NCBI GenBank assembly: GCA_038137215.1
Contig: JAYQBG010000001.1
Span: 1 to 64,000 of the forward strand
Direction: 5' to 3'
DNA length: 64,000 nucleotides
Source of the DNA: JABJAG01 sp038137215
GTDB lineage: Bacteria > Pseudomonadota > Alphaproteobacteria > UBA6615
Part shown: piece by piece, positions 32,293 through 42,900 of the stretch
How the letters are laid out: every line of letters starts with the position of its first letter
Position numbering within the stretch: position 1 is the stretch's first letter
Notes under the pieces: generated by a model
The model's database searches: none
What the model was told of the DNA's origin: nothing
What the model saw: only the letters and a program-made list of their open reading frames with translations
Made by a program: the position numbers and the translations under genes

Positions 32293-32727
32293 ATGTCACT
32301 CAGCACGCTTGACCACTGTTCCATCCGAACGACCAGGCTCGCCGAAACCCGGGATTTCTACGTCGATGTGCTGGGTATGGAGGACGGGGATCGCCCGGAT
32401 TTCGATTTCCCGGGGAACTGGCTCTATGTCGGCGAAAAGCCGGTTGTACATTTGATCGGCATCGATCCCGATAAGCCGGAAGGGCTGGAAGAATATCTCG
32501 GCGGCAACGTTGATCCCCAGTCACACAACTCCGGGTCCAGCGCATTCGACCATGTGGCCTTCCGCGCCGAGGACCCTTCCATTCTGATCACGCGTCTGAA
32601 TGATCAGGGCTACGACTACCGCGAACGCAAGGTGCCTGATCTGGACCTCTATCAGATCTTCGTGGAAGACCCCAACGGCATCACGGTCGAGTTGAACTAC
32701 TTTGCCGACGCGCAGAAGGCCGCCTGA
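32293..32727 (+). CDS. VOC-fold (glyoxalase/dioxygenase superfamily) protein A
   Basis: 144 residues: DHCSIRTTRLAETRDFYVDVLGM, the GNWLYVGEKPVVHLIG strand, DHVAFRAEDP and the closing DPNGITVELNYF. His10, His56 and the final Glu are candidate metal ligands of the vicinal-oxygen-chelate fold. The ATG at 32293 follows AGGAG. Its sequence pattern closely resembles the VOC protein at 32998-33477, and the two converge. Substrate unknown. Confidence 0.87.
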   Translation: MSLSTLDHCSIRTTRLAETRDFYVDVLGMEDGDRPDFDFPGNWLYVGEKPVVHLIGIDPDKPEGLEEYLGGNVDPQSHNSGSSAFDHVAFRAEDPSILITRLNDQGYDYRERKVPDLDLYQIFVEDPNGITVELNYFADAQKAA

Positions 32728-32786
32728 TCAGCATCCCCCAATGCGAATCCCAAGTCCGCAAGGACAGTGCTGGAGATTGCTTGTAT

Positions 32787-32933
32787 CGCATCCGAACTGA
32801 AGTCTCCCGCGGCACGCAGGAAGCCGGTGTATCGGCTGCCGAAGTCATGACCTCGTCGGAACAGATCGAGAAGCAGTCCGAAGACCTTCAGGCCGCGGTC
32901 GCCGAGTTCCTGCAACGCGTCAGGGCCGCCTGA
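32787..32933 (+). pseudogene. C-terminal remnant of a methyl-accepting chemotaxis protein
   Basis: Reading from 32787 to the TGA at 32931 gives a run typical of the end of an MCP signalling domain: EVSRGTQEAGVSAAEVM, then SSEQIEKQSEDLQAAVAEFL and QRVRAA. Nothing upstream encodes the rest of the receptor. The frame runs into the VOC gene without MCP-like sequence and has no credible start. I read it as the surviving tail of a deleted or rearranged chemoreceptor gene. Confidence 0.75.
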
Positions 32934-32969
32934 CGCGATACCGACCGTGAACGGATATTGATGAGAGCG

Positions 32970-32999
32970 AACCCGGGCCTGGCCCGGGTTTGTTTTTTT
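32970..32999 (+). terminator. Rho-independent terminator
   Basis: Stem AACCCGGG/CCCGGGTT (32970-32977 with 32983-32990), a 5-base loop and then TGTTTTTTT (32991-32999). It lies right after the chemoreceptor remnant, where it presumably ended that gene, and now also ends transcripts from VOC gene A. Confidence 0.92.
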
Positions 33000-33477
33000 A
33001 AGCCTCCGCGACAGCTTCAGCCGCGCTCAGATCCGGCTTGACACCCGCAGCGTCCGCTTCGGCGGCGGCGAAATTCAGTTCGATCCGTATGCCATTCGGC
33101 GCGTCGATAAAAAGCTGAAAGAGATCGCCGTCATTGGCCTGACGCTTGAGATAATTTGCCCCTTCCGAATCCAGGCGCGAAATCATCTCGGGCAGCCCGG
33201 TACAATGAAAAGCCACATGGTCAATGACACCCGAACCGTAGGTTACATCCGTGCGCCGGCCACCAAGATACTTGTCCTGAAAGCGCTGGGTCTCACCTTC
33301 TTCGGGGAACGGTGCGATGTGAATGGCATGAACGTCCCCGACATAAAGCCACACCAGCGGCACCTTGAAGTCCGGGTTGCCGCCACGCCGCAGCCCGAGG
33401 CATTTCTCGAACCACTGGGCGGTCCCCTCGACATCGTCGGTGTGGATTAGAACGTGCTGTATATGATCGACGGGCAT
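32998..33477 (-). CDS. VOC-fold (glyoxalase/dioxygenase superfamily) protein B
   Basis: 159 residues: IQHVLIHTDDVEGTAQWFEKCLGL, PLVWLYVGDVHAIHIA, GVIDHVAFHCTGLPEMISRL and the closing DAPNGIRIELNF. Likely metal ligands are His8, a His in HAIHIA and the final Glu. An Ala/Glu-rich 20-residue tail is extra. Related to VOC protein A (32293-32727) by the shared WLYVG and PNGIxxELN blocks. Its stop overlaps the terminator T-run of the convergent unit. Confidence 0.87.
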   Translation of the reverse strand: MPVDHIQHVLIHTDDVEGTAQWFEKCLGLRRGGNPDFKVPLVWLYVGDVHAIHIAPFPEEGETQRFQDKYLGGRRTDVTYGSGVIDHVAFHCTGLPEMISRLDSEGANYLKRQANDGDLFQLFIDAPNGIRIELNFAAAEADAAGVKPDLSAAEAVAEA

Positions 33478-33557
33478 GGTGTCTCTCCTTTTCAGACAGG
33501 AGAAACACTAGCGATGAGCCGGACAACCCGAATTGATCCAACGCAACCCGCTTAAAC

Positions 33558-34907
33558 TCAGACAGACGGCTCCAGGCCCTGTTCCATCAGGGCCGCTGAC
33601 TGGCGCGCGGCCAGACCATCGGTATCGAACTCGTCGATCAGTTCGTGGAAAATCCGATGCCAGTTCAGCTCCGCACGCAAACGCAGAAACACCGACCCCA
33701 GACCGATCGCGGCCCGGTCCATCAGAACGAACTCCCGCGGCGGCGTCACGCCACCGATCTCGCGCAGCTGCGCGTGAACCTTGCTGGCGATGGTCGCCCC
33801 GTAGGTGCCGGATTCGGATACCTGGATGCGCTGCACCTTGTCTTCCATCAGCGGCTTGTACAAAAAACCTGCCCAGATATTCAGGGTTTCGAGCAACTCA
33901 TTGGAGATATTCTCAAAGCCCCAGCACTCATAGGCATGGGCTGCCCGGTCCCGGTCTTCGGTGCGCAGCGCGTGATAGAGCTCGATCACGCCCTCAACGA
34001 AGCGTGGTGGAAACGCACGTATACATCCGAAATCATAGAGATTGATCGAGGCATCGGCGTTCACCGAATAGTTGCCCAGATGCGGATCGCCGTGGATCAC
34101 GCCGTAGCCGTAGAAAGGGACATACCAGGCGCGGAACATATGAAACGCTGCCGCCTCGCGCGCTGCCATATTGGCTCCAGCGGCAAATTCCGCCATCGGC
34201 TGGCCATCGAGCCAGGTCGTTGTCAGCAATCGGGCCGATGACAGTTCATCGACCACCTCGGGCACATGCACGTTCGGTTCGTCGCGCAGCATGGCGCCGT
34301 AGAGCTTGGTGTTCCTGGCCTCACGCGCGTAGTCGAGCTCTTCGGTCAGACGTTCGGCCAGTTCGGCATGAATCTGGGTCGGGTCGATCCCGGAATCGTA
34401 GCGTCGGTAAACGGCGAAGGCGAGCTTGAGCTGGTTGAGGTCTGCCGAAACAACCGAGGCCATGTCCGGATACTGCAACTTGCTCGCCACCTTGCGTCCG
34501 GACAGATCCGTCGCCGCATGGACCTGCCCCAGCGATGCCGCCCGGGACGCTTCGCGCGGAAATTCCGCATAGCGCGATTGCCAGTCCGGACCCAGTTCGG
34601 CCGCCATCCGGCGGCGCACAAAGGCCCAGCCCATGGCGGGGGCGTTGGACTGGAGTTCGGCAAGTTCACGCGCATAATCCTCCGGCAAGGCATCGGGAAT
34701 GGTTGCGAGAATCTGCGCGGCCTTCATCAACGGCCCCTTCAATCCGCCCAGAGCCGCCTTCAGGTCTGCGGCATTGCGTTCATGATCCGCCTCACGGCCC
34801 AGATAGCGGCTTCCCGCCATGCGCATGGCCGCACCGCCAACCGCCGCGCCGACCCGGCCATACCGGCCGACCCGCCCACGAACCGTGGAGCGGTTGTCAT
34901 CGGCCAT
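33558..34907 (-). CDS. ABC1/UbiB-family atypical kinase
   Basis: 449 residues of the ABC1 (AarF/UbiB) family. Visible are the KxxQ element in GPLMKAAQILATIPDALP, the Ala-rich loop ASLGQVHAA, the Lys of SKLQYPD, the catalytic HGDPHLGNY and the metal motif DFG (YDFGCIRAF). Here the KxGQ motif of UbiB reads KAAQ. The family supports ubiquinone and lipid metabolism; a specific substrate is not known. No UbiB-like C-terminal helix pair is evident, so it is likely soluble. Its start is one base from the pepF stop, indicating co-transcription. Confidence 0.88.
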   Translation of the reverse strand: MADDNRSTVRGRVGRYGRVGAAVGGAAMRMAGSRYLGREADHERNAADLKAALGGLKGPLMKAAQILATIPDALPEDYARELAELQSNAPAMGWAFVRRRMAAELGPDWQSRYAEFPREASRAASLGQVHAATDLSGRKVASKLQYPDMASVVSADLNQLKLAFAVYRRYDSGIDPTQIHAELAERLTEELDYAREARNTKLYGAMLRDEPNVHVPEVVDELSSARLLTTTWLDGQPMAEFAAGANMAAREAAAFHMFRAWYVPFYGYGVIHGDPHLGNYSVNADASINLYDFGCIRAFPPRFVEGVIELYHALRTEDRDRAAHAYECWGFENISNELLETLNIWAGFLYKPLMEDKVQRIQVSESGTYGATIASKVHAQLREIGGVTPPREFVLMDRAAIGLGSVFLRLRAELNWHRIFHELIDEFDTDGLAARQSAALMEQGLEPSV

Positions 34908-36740
34908 CTATGCCTCCAGCGCCTCGAGTTCGTCGATCAGTCCCGAAATCACACCCAGCCCTTTGTTCCAGAATTCCGGATCGGACGCATCCAGTCCAAA
35001 CGGCGCCAGCAACTCCCTGTGGCGCAGGGTTCCACCCGCGCGCAGCATGTCCAGGTAACGCTCGGCAAAGCCGTCCGAAGCGTTCTCGTAAACGGCATAG
35101 AGCGAGTTCACCAAACAGTCGCCGAAGGCATAGGCATAGACGTAGAATGGCGAGTGAATGAAGTGGGGGATGTAGGTCCAGAAGTATTTGTACTCTTCCT
35201 CGAATCGAATGGCCGGTCCAAGACTTTCCTTTTGTACGTCCATCCAGATGTCGCAGATTTCATCGGCCAGCAATTCGCCCTCGCGCCGCTTTTCGTGAAC
35301 CCGCCGTTCGAACTCAAAAAACGCGATCTGGCGCACAACCGTATTCAGCATGTCCTCGACTTTGCCGGCGAGCATGGTCTTGCGCAGCTTCGGGTCGTCG
35401 GCTTCGGCGAGCAGCTTCCGGAAGGTCAGCATCTCACCAAAGACAGAGGCTGTTTCGGCCAGTGTGAGTGGCGTATCGGACATCAGATGTCCCTGTTTGG
35501 CCGCCAGGACCTGATGTACGCCGTGGCCGAGCTCATGCGCCAGGGTCATCACGTCCCGGGTCTTGCCCTGATAGTTCAGGAGCAGATAGGGATGAGCGCT
35601 CGGCACCGTCGGATGGGCAAAGGCACCCGGCGACTTGCCCGGACGCACCGGCGTGTCGATCCAGTCGTTGTCAAAAAAGTCTTGCGCCACCGCCACCAGC
35701 TTCGGCGAAAACCGGCCATAAGCGTCGAGCACCTTGTCCACGGCATCGTCCCAGCGGATCACGCTGTTGTCCTCGTTGGGCAGCGGGGCGTTGCGGTCCC
35801 AGTAGTCGAGCTTGCGGACCCCGAACCACTTGGCCTTCAGCTTGTAGTAGCGGTGGGAGAGGTCCGGATAGGCCGCGCGCACGGATTGTGAGAGCGCATC
35901 CACGACTTCGTCTTCCACGTAGTTGGACAGGTTCCGCGCCGAGACCGGACGTTCAAATCCACGCCACTTGTCCTCGATCTCCTTGTCCTTGGCGAGCGTG
36001 TTGGTAATCAGGGAAAAGGTCCGGACATTTTCCCCCAGCACCTTGCCTAGGGACTTTGCCGCGGCCTTGCGAACGGCGCCGTCGCCATCGGAGAGCAGGT
36101 TGAGCGCTTCGGCGCTGCTCATGGTTTTCGTGCCCTTCGGCAACTCCACCTCGAAGGTCAGCTCGGCCATGGTCTCGTCGAACAACCGGTTCCAGGCGCC
36201 GCGGCCGGCGACGGCCTTTTCATGCAGCAGCTTCTCGATCTGATCGTCGAGCTGATGCGGCCGGTAGGCGCGGGAATCCCGCAGCCAGGGTTCGAAATGC
36301 TGCAACTTCGCCGAGGCCTTGAGTTTCTGCCTGAGCTTCCGATCCGGGATCCGGTTGATCTCCAGCGTGAAAAACAGGAGATACGAGGAAATACCGACAA
36401 CCGTTTCCTGCATCGACTGATAGAAACGACCATTTTCCGGATCGCTCATATCGCCGGCATAACGGAGCGAGGCGTAGCTCATCACCCGGGAGAGCACCTC
36501 ATCGATTTTTTCGTATTCGCGGATGGCCCTGGCAAAGGTATCGCCATCCAGATCGGTCAGCTTTCCCAGATACCGCTTGGCAAAACGCGCAGCGCTCTTG
36601 CGCGCCTTCTCTATATCACCGGTGATTTCCGGCCCGTCGGGAGACGGATAGAGGTCGGAAAGGTCCCATTCGGGCAAAGGCCCCAGCTTGTCACGGGCGG
36701 GGCTTCCCTTGGGTTTACGGGCGGTGGCAGTTTTCGGCAT
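34908..36740 (-). CDS. pepF: Oligoendopeptidase F (M3 metallopeptidase)
   Basis: 610 residues, typical for the M3B family. The zinc motif HELGH appears in TLAHELGHGVHQVLA, with the downstream Glu in the TASVFGEMLTF stretch. The N-terminal part LPEWDLSDLYPSPDGPE is family-like. The ATG at 36740 has AAGGAG nine bases upstream; the 85 residues before it are non-coding. It cleaves short peptides in the cytoplasm. Confidence 0.94.
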   Translation of the reverse strand: MPKTATARKPKGSPARDKLGPLPEWDLSDLYPSPDGPEITGDIEKARKSAARFAKRYLGKLTDLDGDTFARAIREYEKIDEVLSRVMSYASLRYAGDMSDPENGRFYQSMQETVVGISSYLLFFTLEINRIPDRKLRQKLKASAKLQHFEPWLRDSRAYRPHQLDDQIEKLLHEKAVAGRGAWNRLFDETMAELTFEVELPKGTKTMSSAEALNLLSDGDGAVRKAAAKSLGKVLGENVRTFSLITNTLAKDKEIEDKWRGFERPVSARNLSNYVEDEVVDALSQSVRAAYPDLSHRYYKLKAKWFGVRKLDYWDRNAPLPNEDNSVIRWDDAVDKVLDAYGRFSPKLVAVAQDFFDNDWIDTPVRPGKSPGAFAHPTVPSAHPYLLLNYQGKTRDVMTLAHELGHGVHQVLAAKQGHLMSDTPLTLAETASVFGEMLTFRKLLAEADDPKLRKTMLAGKVEDMLNTVVRQIAFFEFERRVHEKRREGELLADEICDIWMDVQKESLGPAIRFEEEYKYFWTYIPHFIHSPFYVYAYAFGDCLVNSLYAVYENASDGFAERYLDMLRAGGTLRHRELLAPFGLDASDPEFWNKGLGVISGLIDELEALEA

Positions 36741-36871
36741 CAGAAGGGCTCCTTGAATCACGCCTTGAGATAAGGTCCATTGGACGGGACAACAAGCACC
36801 GCTGCGGGAAATCACGCCGAATCGCAACTCGGCGGCCCATGGCGGACAGTATCGGGACAGGACGCACACCC

Positions 36872-38692
36872 ATGGATTACGCTGCGCGCTACGAAAACTG
36901 GCAAAACCTGCCGCAGATTTTCTTCGACAAGGCCACCGAGCGGGGCGATGCACCGCTATTCTGGGCCAAACGATACGATTCCTGGCAGTCCACAAGCTGG
37001 GCCGAGGCGCGCGACGAGGTCAGCGCCCTGGCGCGCGGACTGCGGGGTGCCGGGGTCGTTGCCGGGGATCGGGTGTTGCTCGTCTCGGAGAACCGGCCCG
37101 AATGGGGAATCGCGGATCTGGCAATCATGTCGGTCGGCGCGATCACCGTCCCGGCCTATACCACCAACACCGTTGATGACCACATCCATCTGATCACCGA
37201 CTGCCAGCCGCGGGTGTCGATCGTTTCCTCCGCCCAGCTGGCCGAACGGCTTCTGCCTGCAATCCGCAACACCGGGACCGTGGATACTGTCGTCACCATG
37301 GAAGGTGTCGGCGGCCAGAGCGACAACGTCTCCATCGTCAACTGGCGCGACATGATTCGTCGTGGCGAGGCCCTGCCCGATGACATCGAGACCGGACTGG
37401 TAAGTATCGCCCGGACCGACACCAGTTGCCTGATCTACACCTCGGGCACCGGCGGCGCCCCCAAGGGTGTGATGCTCAGCCATGGTGCAATCATCTGCAA
37501 CTGCATGGGCGCCTATCATCTCTTCGAGGATGCGGGGATGCTTGAGATCGATGGCGAAGCCTTCCTCTCCTTCCTGCCGCTCAGCCATTCCTACGAACAC
37601 ACCGCCGGTCTGCATTTTCCGCTGACCATCGGCGCAGAAATCTACTACGCGGAAGGCGTGGACAAGCTGGCCGCCAACATGGCCGAGATCCATCCCACCA
37701 TCATGACGGCGGTGCCGCGGCTGTATGAGTCCATGCATCAGCGCATTGTGGCAGGTGTGGAACGCAAGGGCGGATTGTCCGAAAAGCTGTTCAAGAAGGC
37801 CGTCGAACTGGGAACCAAACGCTATGAGCAGGGCGCTGACGGCCTGTCCCTATGCGAGAAAATTCAGGACCGGGCGCTCGAGACACTGGTTCGCAAGAAG
37901 GTCGCGGGCCGCTTCGGCGGCAGGCTCAAGGCATTCGTCTCGGGCGGTGCCCCGCTGAATTACGATATCGGTGTCTTCTTTCTCTCCCTCGGGGTCCGGC
38001 TGCTCCAGGGCTATGGTCAGACGGAAACCGCCCCGGTGGTCAGCGCCAATCCGCCCCGCAAGATCAAGATCGACACGGTCGGCCCCGTCTTTCCCGGCGT
38101 GGAGTTGAAGATCGCCGAGGACGGCGAAATTCTGATCCGCGGCGAACTCACCATGGACGGCTACTGGAATGCGCCGGACCTGACCGCCGAAGCCCTGCGT
38201 GACGGCTGGGTCCACACCGGCGATATCGGCGAGCTGGACGAAGACGGCTACATCAAGATCACCGATCGCAAGAAGGACATCATCGTCAATTCGGGTGGCG
38301 ACAATGTCTCGCCCCAACGCGTCGAGGGGGTGCTGGTCTTCGAACCGGAACTAAGCCAGGCCATGGTCTATGGCGACAAGCGCCCGCATCTGGTCGCCGT
38401 GCTGGTGCCCGACGACGCCTTCATCGCGCAATGGGCGCGCGAGAATGACCGCAAGCCCGATCTGGGCGAGTTGTCCGATTCCGAAAAATTCCACGAATGC
38501 CTGCGCGAAACCATGGAACGTGCCAATGCCAGGCTGTCGCCCATCGAACAGGTACGGCGATTCATTGTGGCGGAAGAGGCCTTCACCACGGAAAACGGGT
38601 TGATGACCCCGTCATTGAAGATTCGCCGTCACGAGATTCGCAGAATCTATGGTGAGCGCCTCGAAGCGCTTTATGGACGTAAGCGCAGCTAG
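36872..38692 (+). CDS. Long-chain acyl-CoA synthetase (AMP-forming)
   Basis: 606 residues of the ANL superfamily, FadD15-like type. The AMP-binding loop is YTSGTGGAPKGVMLSHG, and a second motif, YGQTETAPV, follows. HTGDIGELDEDGYIKITDRKKDIIVNSGG spans the hinge, with the motif Asp and Arg. It activates fatty acids to acyl-CoA. The ATG at 36872 with AGGA upstream is preferred; the ATG at 36839 would add 11 residues without a ribosome site. Divergent from pepF. Confidence 0.92.
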   Translation: MDYAARYENWQNLPQIFFDKATERGDAPLFWAKRYDSWQSTSWAEARDEVSALARGLRGAGVVAGDRVLLVSENRPEWGIADLAIMSVGAITVPAYTTNTVDDHIHLITDCQPRVSIVSSAQLAERLLPAIRNTGTVDTVVTMEGVGGQSDNVSIVNWRDMIRRGEALPDDIETGLVSIARTDTSCLIYTSGTGGAPKGVMLSHGAIICNCMGAYHLFEDAGMLEIDGEAFLSFLPLSHSYEHTAGLHFPLTIGAEIYYAEGVDKLAANMAEIHPTIMTAVPRLYESMHQRIVAGVERKGGLSEKLFKKAVELGTKRYEQGADGLSLCEKIQDRALETLVRKKVAGRFGGRLKAFVSGGAPLNYDIGVFFLSLGVRLLQGYGQTETAPVVSANPPRKIKIDTVGPVFPGVELKIAEDGEILIRGELTMDGYWNAPDLTAEALRDGWVHTGDIGELDEDGYIKITDRKKDIIVNSGGDNVSPQRVEGVLVFEPELSQAMVYGDKRPHLVAVLVPDDAFIAQWARENDRKPDLGELSDSEKFHECLRETMERANARLSPIEQVRRFIVAEEAFTTENGLMTPSLKIRRHEIRRIYGERLEALYGRKRS

Positions 38693-38695
38693 CCC

Positions 38696-39667
38696 TCAGG
38701 CGTGGAACTCCCGGTACCACGCCACAAAACGCGGGATGCCTTCATCGATGGGCACGCGCGGCTCGAAGTCCAGATCGCGCTGGCTGGCTTCAATGTCGGC
38801 ATAGGTCGCAGGCACATCACCCGGCTGCATGGGCTGGAAGTCGATCTCGGCCTTCTCGCCCAGGGCCTCTTCAATCAGGCCGATAAAGCGCATCAGCGGT
38901 TCGGACTTGTTGTTGCCGAGATTGTAAACCCGGTGGGGCACGCCATCGCCCTCGCGCGGCGGCGGATTGTCGAGCGCAGCCAACACGCCGGCAACGATAT
39001 CATCGATATAGGTGAAGTCGCGCTGCATCTCGCCGTGGTTGAAGACCGGGATCGGATCCCCGGCGAGAATCTTGCGCGTGAAGATGTACAGCGACATGTC
39101 CGGACGCCCCCAGGGGCCATAGACCGTGAAGAAACGCAGACCGGTCTGTGGGATGCCGTAGGTTGAAGAGTAGGAATGGCTCATCAACTCGTCGGACTTT
39201 TTCGTCGCCGCATAGAGGGAAACCGGATTGTCGACCTGATCCTCGACCGAGAAGGGCAGTTTCGTGTTGCCGCCATAGACGGAAGATGAGCTGGCATAGA
39301 CCAGATGCTTCAGGTCATCGCCCTTGGCGCGGGCCAGTTCGATGACATTCATATGCCCGACGATATTGGCCTGGATATACGCGCCCGGATTCTCGAGGCT
39401 GTAGCGCACCCCGGCCTGGGCCGCGAGATGCACGATCCGGTCCGCATCCTGCCCGGCTTCGGCGAGAGCCTGGGCATCGCAGATATCCGCGCGCACGAAG
39501 CTGAACTGATCGTTCGCTATCAAACGCGCAAGCCGGGCCTCCTTGAGGCTGACATCGTAGTAGTCGTTCACATTGTCGATCCCGACGACGGTTTCACCCC
39601 GTGCCATCAGGGCAAGGCTGACATTCATGCCGATGAAGCCTGCGGCTCCGGTCACCAGTACGGTCAT
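38696..39667 (-). CDS. UDP-glucuronate 4-epimerase-like NAD-dependent epimerase
   Basis: 323 residues of the extended SDR family. The NAD motif TGAAGFIG (6-13), DNVNDYYDVSLKEARL, the Ser of SSSSVYGGNTKLPFS and the YxxxK pair in LYAATKKSDE match the CapI/UDP-glucuronate 4-epimerase group, which makes UDP-galacturonate for surface sugars. No other polysaccharide gene lies nearby. Convergent with the acyl-CoA synthetase, three bases apart. Confidence 0.87.
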   Translation of the reverse strand: MTVLVTGAAGFIGMNVSLALMARGETVVGIDNVNDYYDVSLKEARLARLIANDQFSFVRADICDAQALAEAGQDADRIVHLAAQAGVRYSLENPGAYIQANIVGHMNVIELARAKGDDLKHLVYASSSSVYGGNTKLPFSVEDQVDNPVSLYAATKKSDELMSHSYSSTYGIPQTGLRFFTVYGPWGRPDMSLYIFTRKILAGDPIPVFNHGEMQRDFTYIDDIVAGVLAALDNPPPREGDGVPHRVYNLGNNKSEPLMRFIGLIEEALGEKAEIDFQPMQPGDVPATYADIEASQRDLDFEPRVPIDEGIPRFVAWYREFHA

Positions 39668-39860
39668 GGTTTACGCTCATTATGCCTCGTTTGCGGGATC
39701 GTCTGATATAGGCGAGCCCGGTGTGAAATGCACGCGAACATACCACGGGTCAGAATCGCAAACCCTTTAAAGCACCTGAGAATAAATCTCAAAGGAAGCC
39801 GCGGTGCGACGGAATATTTGTTGCGTCAATGGGCTCATGTCGCGCGACCGATAGACAGTT

Positions 39861-39889
39861 CAGACAGCGCTGCCTACATTTCCTGTCTG
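39861..39889. promoter_or_regulatory. Dyad CAGACAG-N15-CTGTCTG upstream of indolepyruvate oxidoreductase
   Basis: A 7-base perfect inverted repeat with a 15-base spacer is centred about 52 bases before the ATG at 39927. Arms on the same helix face would suit a dimeric or tetrameric repressor, but an mRNA hairpin is equally possible. The rest of the 259-base gap shows an AT-rich patch (39774-39796) and nothing else I recognise. Confidence 0.35.
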
Positions 39890-39926
39890 GAACCGCGCAG
39901 AATGCGTTCCAACGGGAGAGAAAAAC

Positions 39927-42900
39927 ATGGCCCAGACAGCCGAAACGCGCACAACGGTCAGTCTTGAAGACAAATATGCCCTCGAATCCGGGCGAGTGTT
40001 TCTGAACGGCACCCAGGCCCTGGTTCGCCTGCCCATGATGCAGCGCCAGCGCGACGCGGCCGCCGGGCTGAACACGGCAGCCTATGTCACCGGCTATCGC
40101 GGCTCTCCCCTAGGGGCGCTCGACCAGCAGATGGAGCGGGCCAAACGATTTCTCGAGCGCAACAACATCGTCTTCCGGGCCGGTGTGAACGAAGATCTCG
40201 CCGCCACAGCAATCTGGGGGACCCAGCAGATCAACCTGTCGGAAGGTGCCAAACACGATGGCGTCTTTGGCATGTGGTACGCCAAGGGTCCGGGCGTCGA
40301 TCGTTCGGGCGATGCGCTCAAGCACGGCAATCTGGCCGGCTCATCCCCCCATGGCGGCGTCCTGCTGCTGGCCGGGGACGACCACACCTGCAAATCCTCG
40401 ACCACCGCCCACCAGTCGGAATACGCCTTCGTGGACGCCATGATCCCGGTTCTCAATCCGGCCGGCGTGCAGGAGTTTCTCGATCTGGGGCTCTTCGGTT
40501 GGGCCATGTCGCGCTACTCCGGTTGCTGGGTCGCCTTCAAGACCGTTGCGGAGACCGTGGACAGTTCGGCCTCGGTCCATGTGGATCCACACCGAATCGA
40601 CATCGTGACACCGAACGATTTCGAGATGCCCATGGGCGGTCTCAACATCCGCTGGCCCGACGAATTCCTCGAGCAGGAAGAGCGCCTTCACAAATACAAG
40701 CTGCAAGCCGCACTGGCCTTTGCCCGCGCCAATCAGCTCGACAAGGTTGTGATCGACAGCCCGAAGCGCCGCCTCGGTATTGTCACCACCGGCAAGAGCT
40801 ATCTCGATGTACGGCAGGCGCTCGACGATCTGGGCATTTCCGAAGAACAGGCCGCCGATATCGGGATCAGCCTCTACAAGGTCGCGATGGCCTGGCCGCT
40901 CGAACCCCAGGGCATGCGCGCCTTCGCCGAAGGTCACGACGAGATTCTTGTGATAGAGGAAAAACGCCCGCTGATCGAAGATCAACTCAAGGATCAGCTC
41001 TACAACCTGCCGGATTCCGCCCGGCCGAAGGTCACCGGAAAGTTCGATGAATCCGGAAACTGGCTCCTCCCCTCGTCGGGCGAACTGACCCCGGCCCAGA
41101 TTGCCCGCGCCATCGCGGGTCGCCTGTCACGCTGGCATAAATCGGAATCGATCTCCGAACGGATGGACTATCTGGCGCGCAAGGAAGCCTCGCTGGCCCA
41201 GCAGCCCCCCTCGGTCAAACGCATCCCCTATTTCTGCTCCGGTTGTCCCCACAACACCTCCACCAAGGTGCCCGAGGGCAGCCGCGCGCTCGCCGGCATC
41301 GGCTGTCACTTCATGTCGATCTGGATGGACCGCAACACGGAGACCTTCACCCATATGGGCGGTGAAGGCGTGTCCTGGGTGGGACAGGCTCCGTTTGTCG
41401 AAGACGATCATGTCTTCGTCAATCTCGGCGACGGCACCTATTACCATTCCGGCTATATAGCCATTCGTCAGGCCGTCGCATCCGGCGAGAACATGACCTA
41501 CAAGATCCTGTTCAACGACGCTGTGGCCATGACCGGCGGCCAGCATCATGACGGCCCGCTCACCGTGCCGGCCATCACCCGTCAGGTCGAGGCCGAGGGT
41601 GTCGCAAAAATCGTCGTCGTCACCGACGAGCCGGACAAATACCCGACCGGTGCACCCTTTGCCCATGGCGTCACGGTGCATCATCGCGACGAGCTCGACA
41701 GCGTTCAGAAAGACCTGCGCGACTATCCCGGCGTCTCGGTACTGGTCTATGACCAGACCTGCGCCGCCGAGAAACGCCGCCGTCGAAAGCGCGGCACCTT
41801 TCCCGATCCCGCCAAGTGGGTGATGATCAATGAACAGGTCTGCGAAGGCTGCGGCGATTGTTCGGTCAAGTCGAACTGTCTGTCGGTCGTTCCCGTCGAA
41901 ACCGAATTCGGCCGGAAACGGTCCATCGACCAGTCGAGCTGCAACAAGGACTATTCCTGTGTGAACGGGTTCTGTCCAAGCTTCGTGACCATCGAAGGCG
42001 GCGGGTTGCGCAAACCCGACACAGAGACACCGGTGGGTGCCGACAGCGCCTTCGACGGGATCGCATTGCCCGAACCGAACCTGCCTGCGCTTGATGAGCC
42101 CTACGGCATCCTGGTGACAGGCGTTGGCGGCACGGGCGTTGTGACCATCGGCGCGCTGATTGGCATGGCCGCCCATATCGAGAACAAGGGCGTCTCAGTC
42201 CTCGACATGGCCGGTCTCGCCCAGAAGGGCGGAGCCGTCATCAGCCATATCCGGATCGGCACCACGCCCGAAGATCTGCATGCCGTACGCATCGCCGCGG
42301 GCAGCGCCAATCTGATTCTGGGATGCGATCTGGTGGTCGCGGCCGGAACCGATGCCGTCGCCAAGATGCAGACGGGTGTGAGCCGGGCGGTGATAAACAG
42401 CCATGAAACGATCACCGGGGATTTCACCCGCAATCCCGACTTTATGCTCAATGCCGGCGAACTCGCCCAGACAATTCGTGTCGCGGTGGGGGACAGTGCG
42501 GCAGATTTCGTCGAAGCCACCCGATACGCCACCGCCCTGATGGGTGATTCCATCGCCACCAACCTGTTCATGCTCGGGTATGCCTGGCAGAAGGGTCTGG
42601 TGCCGATTTCGCGCGACGCCCTGGAGCAGGCGATCGAACTCAACGCCGTCGCGGTCGATTTCAACAAGGATGCCTTCCTTTGGGGCCGCCGTGCGGCCGT
42701 TGACGAAACCCGTGTCGCGCGCGCTGCCGAACCGGTGACGCCGCTGCGTCTGAAACAGGCCGATATTGCAAGCAGCCTCGAGGAGATCGTCGAGCGGCGC
42801 ATTCGCTTCCTGACCAGTTATCAGAACGCCGCCTATGCGCGCCGCTACAAGGATCTGGTGGTTCGGGTGCAGAAGGCCGAGGGCGACCGCACAAAGGGGC

